Assembly: GCA_023213395.1 (NCBI GenBank)
Contig: CM041465.1
Coordinates: 106,523,741-106,587,740 of the forward strand
Direction: 5' to 3'
DNA: 64,000 nt
Source: Cycas panzhihuaensis
Taxonomy: Eukaryota > Cycadophyta
Shown: positions 45,601 to 57,582 of the stretch, in pieces
Layout: every line of letters begins with the position of its first letter
How positions within the stretch are numbered: position 1 is the stretch's first letter
Made by a program: the position numbers and the translations under genes
Notes under the pieces: generated by a model
What the model saw: the letters and a program-made list of their open reading frames with translations, nothing else
The model's database searches: none
What the model was told of the DNA's origin: nothing

Positions 45601-47162
45601 AGATTTTACCACGCTAAACCTTGTGTCTCAATACTGAATGCTTGATTTTTATTTATTATTCATTATTAATTATTGCATGTTCTCATGATGATCATGTGAC
45701 ATATTTTAATCTTAATGATGAATGCATTCATATTGATTTGATCTTGAGGTAAATGTAAGGTGTTTGATAGTTGCCCTTACGGTGATATCAAACCCATAAA
45801 ATTTAACATTGTAGAATGAGAATGGTCAAAAGTGAACGGGAATAATTCTCAAGGAATGGGAATAGTTAGAAGGGAACGATTCTTCACCAACATTGTGACT
45901 ACAATGGAAAGTGGTCATATGGCTACGCAAAGGTATGGGAACAATGTGTTTTAACAAAGTGAAATAAAGTTCTGTCATGAAAGGTCAAAAGTCGCTTTGG
46001 AATGGTTGAGACTTTTAGGGTTAAATGTTGTAAAATTAGGTATAAGTAGGGTATTCTCACCCTAATTTCAATGTGAGAGCCAAGTTAGTGGATTATAAGC
46101 AATATTCTCAAATGTGAAGGCCAGATCATTGTGTCAGATGATATACTGTCAAAGGTAAGAGCCGGACATTCAAGCATACCCATATGTAAAGCATTCCTAA
46201 GTCATTGTAACTGACTATTGATTAATGAAACATTGAGTTATGAGGGAAATCATGCATATATCTTATGTGTATGCTTGTATAAAATGTTTCCATATGTTGC
46301 ACTTGTGTATGAAGTGGTACTAACATGTAACATCAAGTTAGCGAGGTGTGCAGAACTTTAGGTATGAGAAGACCAACATTAAGGTGACAGTGCCACACAA
46401 CCAAGATATAAACAGGCAATTTCAGGATGACCAGTGTGCCGAACTCTCAATCAACATTGACCTATCTGCCAAGTTTTATGCATATAATAAGCATACAGAA
46501 CTGTAAGCATCTACCAGGATCGACAAATGTCGACCATTACCAATGCTTTTGTTTTCACATTTCCTTTTTTAATTATCAATTTCTCCTCTTCATTTTTTAT
46601 CATCTTTCCTGTTTTTGGTGTGTCGTAATCATTGTTTAGGGAGATCTTGTTGCAGCCAGAAAAGGTGAAAGTACATAAAGCCCAAGCAGTCACACATCTA
46701 CAGATATGAAAGATATATATCCAGTCAAGGAGAAAAAAGTGGCAAGAATGGAAATATACAGAAGATATGCAAAGTAATAGTGTGTCACCAAATTAACAAT
46801 ACAAATACGTGAATAAAAATACATAGGTGGGCTAATGTTAAACCACCTATGATGTTTTCCTCTTTCATACACAGTATACGTCAGATGCTGATATTACACA
46901 TCTTGTATTTTCCCTGAACAGTATGACACCCATTTATCTACTGGACCTGAGTTCTGTTGGAAAAAGCAGTAGCCTACAATTAATTTTGAGGAATTGCATG
47001 TACATCTTCCCCTTCAAACTACAATCTATCAAAGACAAGCTCCCATAAATGTAACGAGAGAGTTCCCCATAGATTGCAGAAGCCAGCAACCATTAGGACC
47101 AAACTACAAGTGGGAAAGAAAGGCGTTACTCTGGATTGAATCAAATAAGATCACCAGGTATC
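45601..47162. other. Unassigned; 3' flank of the CHUP1-like exons
   Basis: It holds the right copy of the diverged repeat (46030-46215). No domain. The part close to 47162 would contain the 3' untranslated region of the CHUP1-like gene (minus strand). I could not place a polyadenylation site. Confidence 0.4.
46030..46215 (+). repeat. Diverged repeat, right copy
   Basis: Partner of 44585-44760, with the words in the same order and orientation and about 1.45 kb between them. Confidence 0.45.
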
Positions 47163-47267
47163 TCAATTTATTGAGTTCAATTTATCTGCTTGTTCAGCTT
47201 GTGTCTGGGCACGACCTCTAAGATCCTCAAATGCACGCATACTCTCTGCATCAAAACCTCCAGCAAA
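47163..47267 (-). CDS. CHUP1: Last coding exon of a CHUP1-like gene
   Basis: This 35-codon exon reads FAGGFDAESMRAFEDLRGRA and ends KLNSIN before TGA at 47163-47165. On the minus strand it is preceded by an acceptor (TATGTGCAG). The motif FAGGFDAESM(R/K)AFE is the known C-terminal signature of CHUP1 (CHLOROPLAST UNUSUAL POSITIONING 1), a chloroplast outer-envelope protein that nucleates actin filaments for light-driven chloroplast movement. It joins in phase 0 to the exon at 47479-47625 across a 211-bp intron. The other CHUP1-family proteins known to me end with different residues (GLDPET), which favours CHUP1 itself. Confidence 0.82.
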   Translation of the reverse strand, partial: FAGGFDAESMRAFEDLRGRAQTQAEQADKLNSIN

Positions 47268-47478
47268 CTGCACATAGCTGCTGTCAGCAAGCTAGTTGTA
47301 GAGAAATCACTCAAAATGTTCAAGACACATAATATGTTTGCATATATATTAAAATGAATTGTGATACACTCAAGGAGGGTCAGGTAGAACCCTTAAAAGT
47401 CCACATTTGCCGAAGACAGAGACCCTGTTCAAAATATTTCACTGAAAATGCACTAATGTAGAAGTTAAATTGTCTCAC

Positions 47479-47625
47479 CTGGTGAACACGAAATGCAAAA
47501 CGTACACCTTGCAAAAGGAGGAATTCTCTAACTGGCTCCTTTTGTGGAACATTTAAGGCAGCATCTAGCTCTGATGTGACCCTCTTCATGTACTTTCTTG
47601 ACAATTGAACAGAAGCAAGCTTGAT
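47479..47625 (-). CDS. CHUP1: Penultimate coding exon of a CHUP1-like gene
   Basis: This 49-codon exon starts IKLASVQLSRKYMKRV, then has an alanine/proline-rich stretch and REFLLLQGVRFAFRVHQ. The acceptor is ACTTGCAG before 47625 and the donor is GTGAG after 47479, both canonical. Family knowledge: in CHUP1 this segment directly precedes FAGGFDAES, as here. No stop or frameshift interrupts either exon, unlike everything around them, which suggests a gene under selection or only recently lost. Upstream exons (actin-binding, proline-rich and coiled-coil parts) should lie at higher coordinates on the minus strand; I could not find them in this window. Confidence 0.85.
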
Positions 47626-50600
47626 CTGCAAGTTCCAAACGTAGAAGCCCTTTTATTTTCCTTCACAATGCACACAGGGAATGCAGAAAGAAGGCAAACA
47701 TATGGAAAGAGAAAACAACAACGGTATGCTACCCAGGAAGATAAATTGCATATTGAACATAACAGGAAAGAAAGAAAGGAACTGTATTAACATCATCTAG
47801 GGAACAGAAGAAATCCACAGGACAACATGAATAGATTGCGAGGAATGACACAATGTATACCTATTTCATGTAATGCTCCCCCAGTAATAAAAAAGAAACA
47901 ATAAAGCACGTCAAAAATTTGCCAGAAATTTAAAATGTTTCTTGAAGCTTTAGAATAGATAAAAAAGGGCAAATTTTAGTTAAGTGTGGAGTGCATTGAA
48001 TAATAAGAAGGAGGATCAATCATTTGTCATGTGACAAAACATGACATTGAAAATTCAATTATTGTCATCATTGAAGGGCAACGGTGTTCATAAGAGGTTC
48101 CCCAGTTCTTCAATATATTCTTTGCAGATTTCGACCTTGAATGTTGGGAAAGATAGATCTCAGATCAGTGGACAACAAACACCCAGGACTCCTGCACGGC
48201 AACTCATCACCGGTTGTTTTTTTCCTGTGAAGGATCAAGCTCCTCATGGGTTCTTATAGTAGGAGACGAAGGATTTTATGGTAGTTAATGAAGAGATGTG
48301 GGGTGATAGGAGCATTCGGCTTTGATTATGGTATGTACTTTTCATGCTTACACATTTAGGGTTTAAACATGCTTCTGTTTAGAAAGTTTTGATGAGGTTT
48401 GTAACTTTATTTATCTTATGCTTTCATAAGGTTAGACTTGTTTGGGGGTGCTTTTGGCATCTTACCTAGTTCGTGTACTCGAGACAATTTATTCTGAGTC
48501 CCATTGACTGGCATTGGTCACCTACATTTGTTAATATATTTATTTCTTTCTTCCATCCACCTTTTCCATGACCACATCCCTAAGCCAAGGTGGCACTCTT
48601 TCCCCCTTTACTTCCTATTATAGGGATGGATGGGTTCAGTAGCATAATGCAAGCATAAAGGGAGGCAGGAAACCTTCGCAGAGCTGATCTAAATCTTCCT
48701 CTGGAGGCCCTTTACACCAAATGGCATTCCTCCTGGAATGACCTCATTAGAAAAGGTGTGGATTTTGAAGTATAATGTCAAATACTTCTGCAGGGCTTCA
48801 AGGACAAGAATAAATATGGAAAACGAAGACATTTTAATAAGAAGGATGAAATGCAGAATATCTTGAGATGTGAACTAATAATCAAGGATGAAATAATGAC
48901 TTATCTTGGTATCCCTCTTAGCTCCTCTGGAAAATATAATGCAACATGGAAATAAAAGTTCTCAAAAACTTTCCACTTTTAGGCAAGTCAGTGACTCTCA
49001 TCAGCAGCCCGTGCCCAGATAGTAATGTCTATTTTCACTGCTTACTCAATCCATTCATGCTTGATCTCAGTGGCCCCAACTTATATTCTAAGAATGTGTT
49101 GATCCCTTTGCAAAAGATTTCCCAGGCAGTTCAGACTTCAAAACAAAAGAGTATGCATATGATCAAAAGCAAAATGGCATGCACGTCAAAATGAACACAT
49201 GGATTAGACATCCTAAATCTGGACCTCCATGCTGAGTCACTTGCTATGAAGTGGATTTGGAGGTTACTTTGATAAAGATGTGATGTAGGCAGAAACACAA
49301 TAAATGCAACACACTGGCTCAAAGGTGGTGACAAATGTGTAACATTCCTTTTCCAGAGCTTCAGAAAGAAGCAAGATTCAAAAGAAACAATGCACAAAAT
49401 TAGGTGAGGATGCAACACCTCTAGCCGTGAAATGCCCAAAGACTGCACTGGTCACTACAGCAGGTGATTTGGGTACGAAAAAACTCCAATGCATGCAAGA
49501 TGACCATATCGTCATATGGAGCAATGGTCCCTAAGAGACATTAAGAAACATCTCAAAGAGTGATGCATCTCTAAAGGATTAGAAGAACTAACTAAATCAC
49601 TAGACAACATGGCTTTAGAAAAATATCTAGTGAATTTGGATTTGCTTGAGTTCAGCAAGGCAACCAACTTAGGGTTACAAACGTTCAGATCTTCTCAAAG
49701 TCTAACAAGAAGCCCCAAAAATTAGGACCTTGGGTGACAAACTCAACCAAGGAAATATGGCGCAGGCCACAACAAAGAACCCAAGATATCTTGTTTTGTG
49801 AAAATAGGATTGAAGAAGGCTACGACCAGCTTGAGTGGCATTTCATTGGATGCACCTGGTATCAGACCCGCGATTCCAAGGGTTTGTCAAGGTGTTGTTT
49901 ACAAATGCCTTGGCTTGCAATGGTGCTTCAATCAAATCTTCGGGCTCTTTGGGTCTGTAAGGCAAGAAGCCCTCTTGCACAGTCTCCGTATGTACTTGCA
50001 GCTGATGCCCTCCTGTACATTACTGCACACAAAATAGGCATGGTCTATATTCATAGGATAATGCTCCTAGGTGAGCTAGAACAATGGATGATCAATGGCA
50101 AGTTTGGTGATGATTCCTTACCACTCAGGTAGGGAAATCATTGGTTGCACACATAATGAAGGGTGTTCACACTTTCTGATATGCCTCCAGATCCAAAATG
50201 CAGTTTAAAAAATTTACTGCTTGCAAAATTTTCAAACATAACAGACTTGATGAATTGTTACAGTCTAAGTTGTTACAAAACATGGGAGAGGGATGCATTG
50301 AGGTCCAAAATTGGACTGAAATGCAGTTTTGGACAGCTGAAACATCCCACCATGTTCTCGAATGGACTGAATCGTTTTGGCCATAGTGTTCAAGATTTTT
50401 TGGACCTTAAGACCCTTAACATTTCAACTAAAGGCTCACAGAAAAACTTAGTAAAAAAAAGAAGGGAAAAAAAAAAACTAAACTAGGCACTCTAATAGCT
50501 AACTATCCTACACTTAGAAAATAAAACCCTAACTCTAAAAGTAAGCCTACATACCTGAAAAAATAAATTGTCATCGCAAACCTCAAAGCAATGAAGCAAA

Positions 50601-52300
50601 AATCAAAATGATGAAATTTTAAGAGAGAAGTTGGATTGCATTAATCATAATAATATGTTTTGACACTTGATATTTAGATTGAATTGAATTTTTATTGTTG
50701 TAGACATAGCATTTTATGCTCTATCTCCTGACATCTGTGATCCTTGAATAATTTGTGATGATGATGATTCATAAATGTTGAACAATGTTGGGTTTAGGAG
50801 ATTTGTACCATGTACATTGCAATTTGTAATACTGAAATTTGAATTATGGTTCATGTGCGTGAATGATGGTTTGCCATAGAATATTTAATTTTATTTTTTT
50901 GTGTGTAGAAAAAATTCTAGGTCTAAAACCCCAAAACTCCCTTGCCCCCGGCATTTCTTGGACAAAAAACCTAGAACTCCAAACAGAAAGTTTGACTTCT
51001 GCATTTTCTAGTCTGAAACTCCCAAACCACATTTTGCATTTTGGAACTATGGGTGTGGACAAGATTTTCTGACAGTAATTTAATGCTCAAACATTGTTTC
51101 TTCTCAATTTTGGAAAGTCATCTTAGGAAGACTCGCCAATGATCCAAATCATTTAGCACCACTTATATTGGAAGTTCCTCTGAACAATGATTCCAATACC
51201 TTCTGAATTTTTGGATTGTGTGTCCTGAGGACAAAGTTACAACCTTTTCGGAAGAGGGTCTTTGTGTTAAGAAATCCATTGGTTTTCACACTATTTATAT
51301 GCCCCTCTGTGCAATTCTAAGTGTCACCAGATGGAAAATTAACCCTCAATACTTAAAACCCTTCCAAAACTTAGTAGAGGGACTGGAAGTCAATGGTTAA
51401 GGTTAGAAACCTTAAGGTTAACACTCAGAAGGATAATGCACAACTATTAAGAGGACCTCTCAAGTTAGGTAATGAAGTGAACTATTAAAAATTGTGCACA
51501 ATTGGTGGCATCTTACTCATCAATTAAGAGACAAGCTTCCCTCCAAAGACTCCTTCTAAGACTTCTCCTATGTAAAACCATAGTAAGCAAGGCAAATCAC
51601 CATGCCATCACTTGAGTAAGGAGAGGTTGTTGGTACAAGGAGTTGGAAGGAATGGATGTGGAGCCAAGTCATCACACCATAGCTTCATCAAAATTCTTTT
51701 ACCATTTTTCACCAATGAAAGGTGAGATTTTGTGATAGTGATATAAAGTCAAGTGTGTGCTTCTTTGCTTATCCTGCAACTATGCTCCACATTCAATGCT
51801 AAAGAAACACAAACTATTGCATAAACCAAGATTGATGCAAGAGTCGATTACTTCTTTTATTATAAGAACAGGGGAACTACATTTGGTCCTCTCACAACCA
51901 AATGCAGTCCCTAAAGCAATACATAAAGACTGTAGTCAGTGTGAAGAGTACATCTGATGACAAGAAAACTAGTTGAAGATGCAAGAAATAAATACTATGC
52001 TAGATTCATGCACACATTACATAACATGAATTACACTTTTATATTGCTGATGCAGTTACAACTAACCTGTTAGTTACAACAATACAAAAGAAAAATAGAA
52101 GGTATTTGCCCGTTTCCATACATCGATCGCAATCCTTAATTTGCAGACTGCGATCAACCAACAAGATTATGACTTGTATTTGAACAAAATGATGGTCATC
52201 AATCAGCCCGATCGCAATCCAACTTTAGACAGGTTTCTTGAAAAACAGTTTTACTTCCATCCTATTTGCTGAACTAAAAGTCTACACGCCTCCCCCAACA
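47626..52300. other. Unassigned; possible long intron of the CHUP1-like gene
   Basis: No CHUP1 exon was found here, so the stretch may be a long intron or a break. A plus-strand frame is open for 132 codons at 49734-50132 and overlaps another open frame. A plus-strand reading near 48830-48950 contains MTYLGIPLSSSGKYNATW. I recognise neither. The right end (about 52000-52300) is probably LTR or 3' flank of gypsy N. Confidence 0.4.
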
Positions 52301-52384
52301 CAAGACTTTCACGTGCCCTCACTTGACCAAAAAAATCAAAATTTTCGAAGTGCCACCTTTCTCCCTCCCCTTAAAATTTTGCAT

Positions 52385-54420
52385 TCATGACAGTCTAGAT
52401 GCTTCTCCTCTTTCTGTAGCATGCCTTGCCAAAGCTCCATTAGTTTGTCTCTGGGCCTGGCTGAGTTGTTCCCATACCCTGTTGAACTCAATAGGATCTA
52501 GATGTACAATTCCTGGTGAAGGAGCTAAGCCCTCAGCACGCATATAATCATACAAATGTAAAACAATTTGTTGGGCTTCCAACTATTTCACATTTGGCAA
52601 GTCGCTCGTTCAATGGCCAACAACTTTTGAATACAACTCAAGGTTGATTGCCTTTGTACACTTGAGTTCACTTTAAAGTTTGTGAATCATTCTCCATTAT
52701 TCGTTGTATTCCTTGGAACTTTCATCTGTCTAACAGATCCATGCTCCCATCTTCAAAATGACGTCTTCAAGTCCTTCTAGAGTCTCCAACCTGAACTAAT
52801 GCTTAAACTATTCCAGCTTATCCCAAACGTCTGTAATATCATCCACCCACTCCAAAATGAATCTACGCAAAAATTCCAACTTTTCCTCTATGATTGTCGC
52901 TTTATTCTATGCTTCAATCAATTGATGTTTTAGTTTTTGTTAATTGCTCCAAAGCTGGGAGCAGCTTTGGTACTCTACTTTCCAGTTCAGCCACCAATTG
53001 TCATGCAGCTTGCCCAAGAAATGATGTTTTCCACTACAAGACATTTTGTGAGTTGCATTGAGAAGGATTTCTTCAAATATATGTTCCTCCAATGAAAATT
53101 CAATCTCCTCAAGTTGTTGTTGAAGCCTTTCCAACAATGCTTGTTTCGCTTTCTTAGTTGTCGATTGTACTTCAACCAGAAAGGGCTCTGTTGAGATGGG
53201 TATGTTGGTTTCTTCCTATGCATCACATTTTTCTTCTAATACCACCATTTCTTTCTCCTTGGCTGACTATCTTACACTCTCAGCTTGTGCTTGCCACCAC
53301 CTTGTTTATTTCTATAGGGTCACCTCTTCTCGCATATCTTGTATTGGTTCACTTACCTCTTCTTGTTCAATACTAACTACCCTAACCAATGGTGATGCGA
53401 GGATTTGCCTTGAAGCTATCCATCTCTTATACACCCATTCCTAAATTTGCACATGCGCTTTAAGTGGCTACACATGATTCTGAAGACTTATAGTCTCCTT
53501 TGTCAAGATTGCTGTCCATTGCCTTAATTTTGGCTATCTTGACTTAATCTTCTATTTGCATAACTCAACTTCCCAACACTAGAGAAACAATAATTTTTAT
53601 AATACCATAAGATCCTTTTGCATTACAAATTGCTTGCAAGTTCTTTTGTAACATCCCCACTAAGTACTTAGCCCATTTAAGTTGTTCACTTTCTACCACC
53701 AGTAATATCATTGATCTTGAATTTGTGGGTAAATGGTGCCTCTTTTGACATGGAATTATCCTTGTTGCAAGAAAATGGGCTACCCACTGAATCTTTTCAG
53801 ATGTAATGCCTGAAATATGAATACCAGCTGAGAAGATATCTACATATCATGCTCCTAACTCCACTACCACTATCTCCTTACTGGTCTTCTCATCAATTGG
53901 CACGTCACCTCCCACCAAGGGTAGCCCTGTAAGCTTAACAATGGCTTCTGTTGAGCAGTTCAAAATGGTAGGTTGGCCTGCTAGAATTGTTGTGACTAGA
54001 ATTAAAATTTTATTATAAACTGGCAATGGCAGAATAGCCACAAACTAGTCCAACGTGGTAGACTTCATCAATCTCCTCCTTTCATCCATTTTTTGCATGA
54101 CTTCCCACCCTGAGTGAATGCAACTATCGTCAACTTCTAGAAATCTAATATTGATCTTAGGAATATCTTCAAACAAGGCCATAATGAATGATGCTACAAG
54201 ATATACATTTCAATTAACCATGCATATTACCAATTTGGAGATTCCCCTTAATCAACTCCTTAGCTTGAAGAATTCCTTCAATCAAGTGTCTTTATTATAG
54301 CTATTACTCCAAAGTCTTCCCTTTCGTCGTGCATCTCTTGCCATTTCTCCATATGCCAAATTCAATCACTATCGAATCTGTTGCTCGTCGTTCTCTTTTT
54401 TTAAATTTTTGCCACTGGTT
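52385..54420 (-). pseudogene. Extra ORF remnant 3' of the integrase of gypsy N
   Basis: Minus-strand readings in several frames run from about 54420 to 52385. One contains FEDIPKINIRFLEVDDSCIH, then LPLPVYNKILILVTTILAGQ and TGLPLVGGDVPIDEKTSKEI (53847-54041). Further on come SGITSEKIQWVAHFLATRII and a Glu-rich helical stretch, LERLQQQLEEIEFSLEEHIF (near 53100). The last part is LHLYDYMRAEGLAPSPGIVH and WEQLSQAQRQTNGALARHA (52385-52582). I recognise no domain. Position downstream of integrase in the same orientation resembles the extra (sometimes called env-like) ORFs of Athila/Tat gypsy lineages; this is an inference from position only. Confidence 0.5.
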
Positions 54421-54679
54421 ATTTCCCTGCAAAAAACATGATTGTGATAAATTAAAATCATGAAACATGGTGGTTGAATGACCATTGAATTTCTATCATG
54501 CATGTGAAAATCTCCATCCTCGATACGATAACCACCTCACGTTAAGATCATAATGGTATATCTTGTCATTATTTTTGTCAGAACAATGATTTTGTCACTG
54601 TCATCCAAATGTCGTTCCATTTGTATTTTCATTATCGTGTTGTTTCCTCTTTTTTCGTTCTCCTCCAACTCTTCCTTTG

Positions 54680-54765
54680 ATCGTGATCACTTATGATCGC
54701 AATCCAACTTTTAACAGTGATCTCAATCCAAACAATGATCTCGATCCAATGATTTCGATGCTCTA
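54680..54765. repeat. Degenerate GATCGCAATCCAA repeats
   Basis: At least three variants follow one another: GATCGCAATCCAACTTTTAA, GATCTCAATCCAAACAAT, GATCTCGATCCAATGAT. The same words recur near 52125 and 52208, on the far side of the extra ORF. Confidence 0.6.
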
Positions 54766-54824
54766 GCAGCACTTAAGTATTACTTCACTTCCTCTTACAT
54801 CGTTTTTTCTTTTTTCTTAACTGA

Positions 54825-55788
54825 TTATATACCTTTAACTGGTACCCAATTGTCTTTCTTGGCAATAATTTGTTGTCTAGTTATCTGAGTTGGACAGCTC
54901 CATTTTCTCAAATTTGATGTACCTTGTACAGTCCCAACCATCATAGTTTCATTTTTCCTGGTTGCATTAGGAACTATCATATAAAAGTATAAGATCTTCC
55001 AACTAAATTGTGGCTTTTTTAAATGGCAATCATGCCACGGCTTTCGTCTCACCTTTTCTGCCTTTAGTTTCTAAACTACTCTGGCTCACTATTCATCCAA
55101 CCTCATTAAATCATATAAAGGCATTGATCCTACAATTCTTCCCCTTCCAATCACAACCGAGATGTTATTCAAAAACTTTCTACTTGGAGTTCCAATGAAA
55201 CCACTACTTCCAATCCATGCACCAACTAAAAGGGTGTCTGCTTATGAGGTGGTTTTCTCATTGTTCTATCTACCCATAAAACTGGGTGTAGTCTTTCCAC
55301 CCAATCTGTTAGTCCTACATTGCAAACTTTTGACAAGGCCAATTTTAAAATCTTATGTGCACTCTCAACTAGCCCATTTGCTCTTGGATAGTAAAACGAA
55401 GATTTTCTATGTTAAATCAAAAATGTCGAAGTAAGATACTTCACTATTTGGTATAGAAAACTACTTCCTCAATTAGAAATAATCTCCAAGCGCCAATTGA
55501 ATCTTACATTAATTGTTTCATACAAGAATCGGGCTGCACTTCATGCATCACATCAAGGCATTTGTTTGGCTTCAATCCATTTCGTCATAAAATTTGCACC
55601 CACCAAAATGTACCTGCCATTTGTCCATTGAGCTAGTGGACTAATTGGACCTACAAAGTCCAATCCCCATTTCTCCAATGAAGCCTAAGCCAATATGGGT
55701 TGAAGGGGCATATAGTGCCATCTAGTAGGTCTCCCTATCTATTGCAAACATCGCAAGACTTCGTCTATTTTTCCACATCCTCAAACAA
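54825..55788 (-). pseudogene. Integrase of Ty3-gypsy element N
   Basis: On the minus strand from about 55780 down: KSCDVCNR (zinc-binding Cys pair), KWGLDFVGPISPLAQWTNGR with the first catalytic Asp, NFMTKWIEAK, RFLYETINVRFNWRLEIIS, HRKSSFYYPRANGLVESAHK with the catalytic Glu, and the tail RRKPWHDCHLKKPQF. The second Asp region reads SNxGSxF, with a stop. The same tail occurs in H (36842), so the two belong to related gypsy lineages. There are several stops. RT is not present in the window: element O begins immediately upstream at 55789. Confidence 0.88.
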
Positions 55789-56301
55789 TGTTAGTCACCA
55801 TACTATAGCATGTTCTTTCTCTCTATAAAAAGCCAACTTCCTCTCTAAGCCCGACTTCCATGCAAGACATTTATTACATCTATATACTCTCTATTTAAAA
55901 AACCAATTGCCTCTCTTCAAAAACTAACTTCCATTTATGGTATTTATTACATATACAAATAGGGCTTCCTGATCCATTATAAGCCATCATTTTGCAAGAG
56001 ATTCAAGGCTACCATTTTTTGCTCCCAGTTCAAGACTACAACTACAGGACCACTCGCCTTCAAGAGGGGATTTTTTGTAAGATTCAACATTTGTTATTTT
56101 CATTTGATACTATTTGATTTACAAGATTCAATATTTGTTACTTACATTTGATACTATTTGATTTACAAAGATTATTCGATGTATTTTCACAGTTTTATTT
56201 TAGATTTATGCATCTTTGGATCTTTATTATTGTTGTAATAAATAGCATATATTTGTGTGATTCTATTAATTTGGGCGTGGATTCTGGTTGGAATTCCCAC
56301 A
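55789..56301 (+). repeat. 5' LTR of element O
   Basis: About 513 bp, from TGTTAGTCACCATAC (left end inferred from where gypsy N stops) to GGAATTCCCACA. The primer-binding site TGGTATCAGAGC follows at 56304-56315. A TATA-like CTATAAAAAGCC is near 55832. No 3' LTR in the window. Confidence 0.75.
56079..56166 (+). repeat. 44-bp tandem duplication within LTR of O
   Basis: 56079-56122 and 56123-56166 are direct copies starting AAGATTCAACATTTGTTA and AAGATTCAATATTTGTTA, with only a few differences. Confidence 0.85.
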
Positions 56302-56674
56302 AGTGGTATCAGAGCCTCGTTATCAATGTCATTCAATTATGAAAATCAAGGCTTTTACAGTCAAACACTCATTTAAGCAAAATAGAAATCTCAAATTATT
56401 AATCAAAAATTAAAATTTTTTCATTAAAATTTGCTTCCACACTCAAAAAGTTTGAAATTCCTAGAATTTTGCATTTAGAAAATAAGAAAATTACCAGTCA
56501 AAAGTTAGAAATTATTGGAGTGAAAAAAAAAAAAAATCTAGCACTCAGTACATTGCAAACAATAGTCTAATAGCAAACATCAGAGGTAGCTTAGTGCAAA
56601 AAGAAGCAAAATATTTTTCCTAGAACAAAATTAAGATCTAAGAAGATACTTGCACTAGGCAAGATGGTGAACCT
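56302..56674 (+). mobile_element. Leader of element O, cut by element K
   Basis: This AT-rich interior after the primer site of O ends at the K 5' LTR. No coding start is visible. The rest of O would lie beyond K and L, outside the window. Confidence 0.6.
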
Positions 56675-56877
56675 GTAAAAGGTAATGTTTTATCTAGGAC
56701 TATAGTACATAATGTTTTGTAAGGGTCTTGTACCTCTTCCCCTTTCTCTCTCAAAATGACAAGTGGCACCATTCTGTTGAGCGGTTGCCATTTGTACCTG
56801 CTTTATAACTGTATATACACAATGGATCATCAATAAAGAAACAGAGAGAATTCCTCCTTCATTGGAGATTGTTTACA
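56675..56877 (+). repeat. 5' LTR of element K
   Basis: 203 bp, beginning TGTAAAAGGTAATGTTTTA and ending GAGATTGTTTACA, with the primer site TGGTATCAGAGC directly after (56878-56889). Confidence 0.92.
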
Positions 56878-57027
56878 TGGTATCAGAGCAGGCTCTTAGG
56901 TCCTCTTGCTTGTAAAAAAGCAAATTAGGGCTTCATTAAAAGGAGAAGAGGAAGATTGGAGACAAATTACTGTCAAAAGACCCTGCCATCTGAAGATAAA
57001 TTTGTTCAGGCGAATCTGAAACAAGAA

Positions 57028-57056
57028 TCGTACGGATTTGTACGGCAATACGGACC
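57028..57056 (+). other. GTAC-rich leader motif of element K
   Basis: The words CGTACGG, TGTACGG and ATACGG follow one another within 29 bases. CCGTACAAC occurs further on, near 57489. Confidence 0.55.
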
Positions 57057-57582
57057 TATATGGGTGTCAAAAATCAAAGTTGTCAGAATCTGACGAAACT
57101 CACCCAGATTATAGATCGGGGCCTCCTCTACACGTTTCGTTTTTGCGTCAACATCATCTGGAGCTGTTTTGACCCAATTCTAGGCAGATTTAAGGGTGCA
57201 CGAGTTTGGAGCCTTCTCTCAAGCATTTTTTCCAAAAATCTAGTCTAAATCCCTAGTACAGAGCATCTAAATCCTTTCTCATCAGTAGACAAAGACATCA
57301 AGTGGATTTTGATAAGAATTTATCTCAGTTTTTCCAATTTTTTTCTCAAATTTCTCAAAAACCCTTGGGTGCAGAGTTGAACCTTTATCGAGTCGTTTCT
57401 CTCATATTGGAAGGCAGATTGAGAAACTAACACCAAATCTGGATACCCATTTGAGAGATCTTTCAATTAAGACCACTTTCTTATCCATCCGTACAACTTG
57501 AGTTACATGCAATCAGACACCATACCGCATGCATCAGATGTTGATTTAAACTCAGATTTCTTGCCTCCATCCAAACTTTTCC

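Noticed and set aside
48830-48950. MTYLGIPLSSSGKYNATW reading that recalls non-LTR retrotransposon RT
   Set aside because: It is a single short phrase with no neighbouring RT motifs, so not enough to call a LINE.
49734-50132. 132-codon plus-strand open frame
   Set aside because: No recognisable domain. It overlaps another open frame of similar length and has no promoter or splice context. Not supported as a gene.
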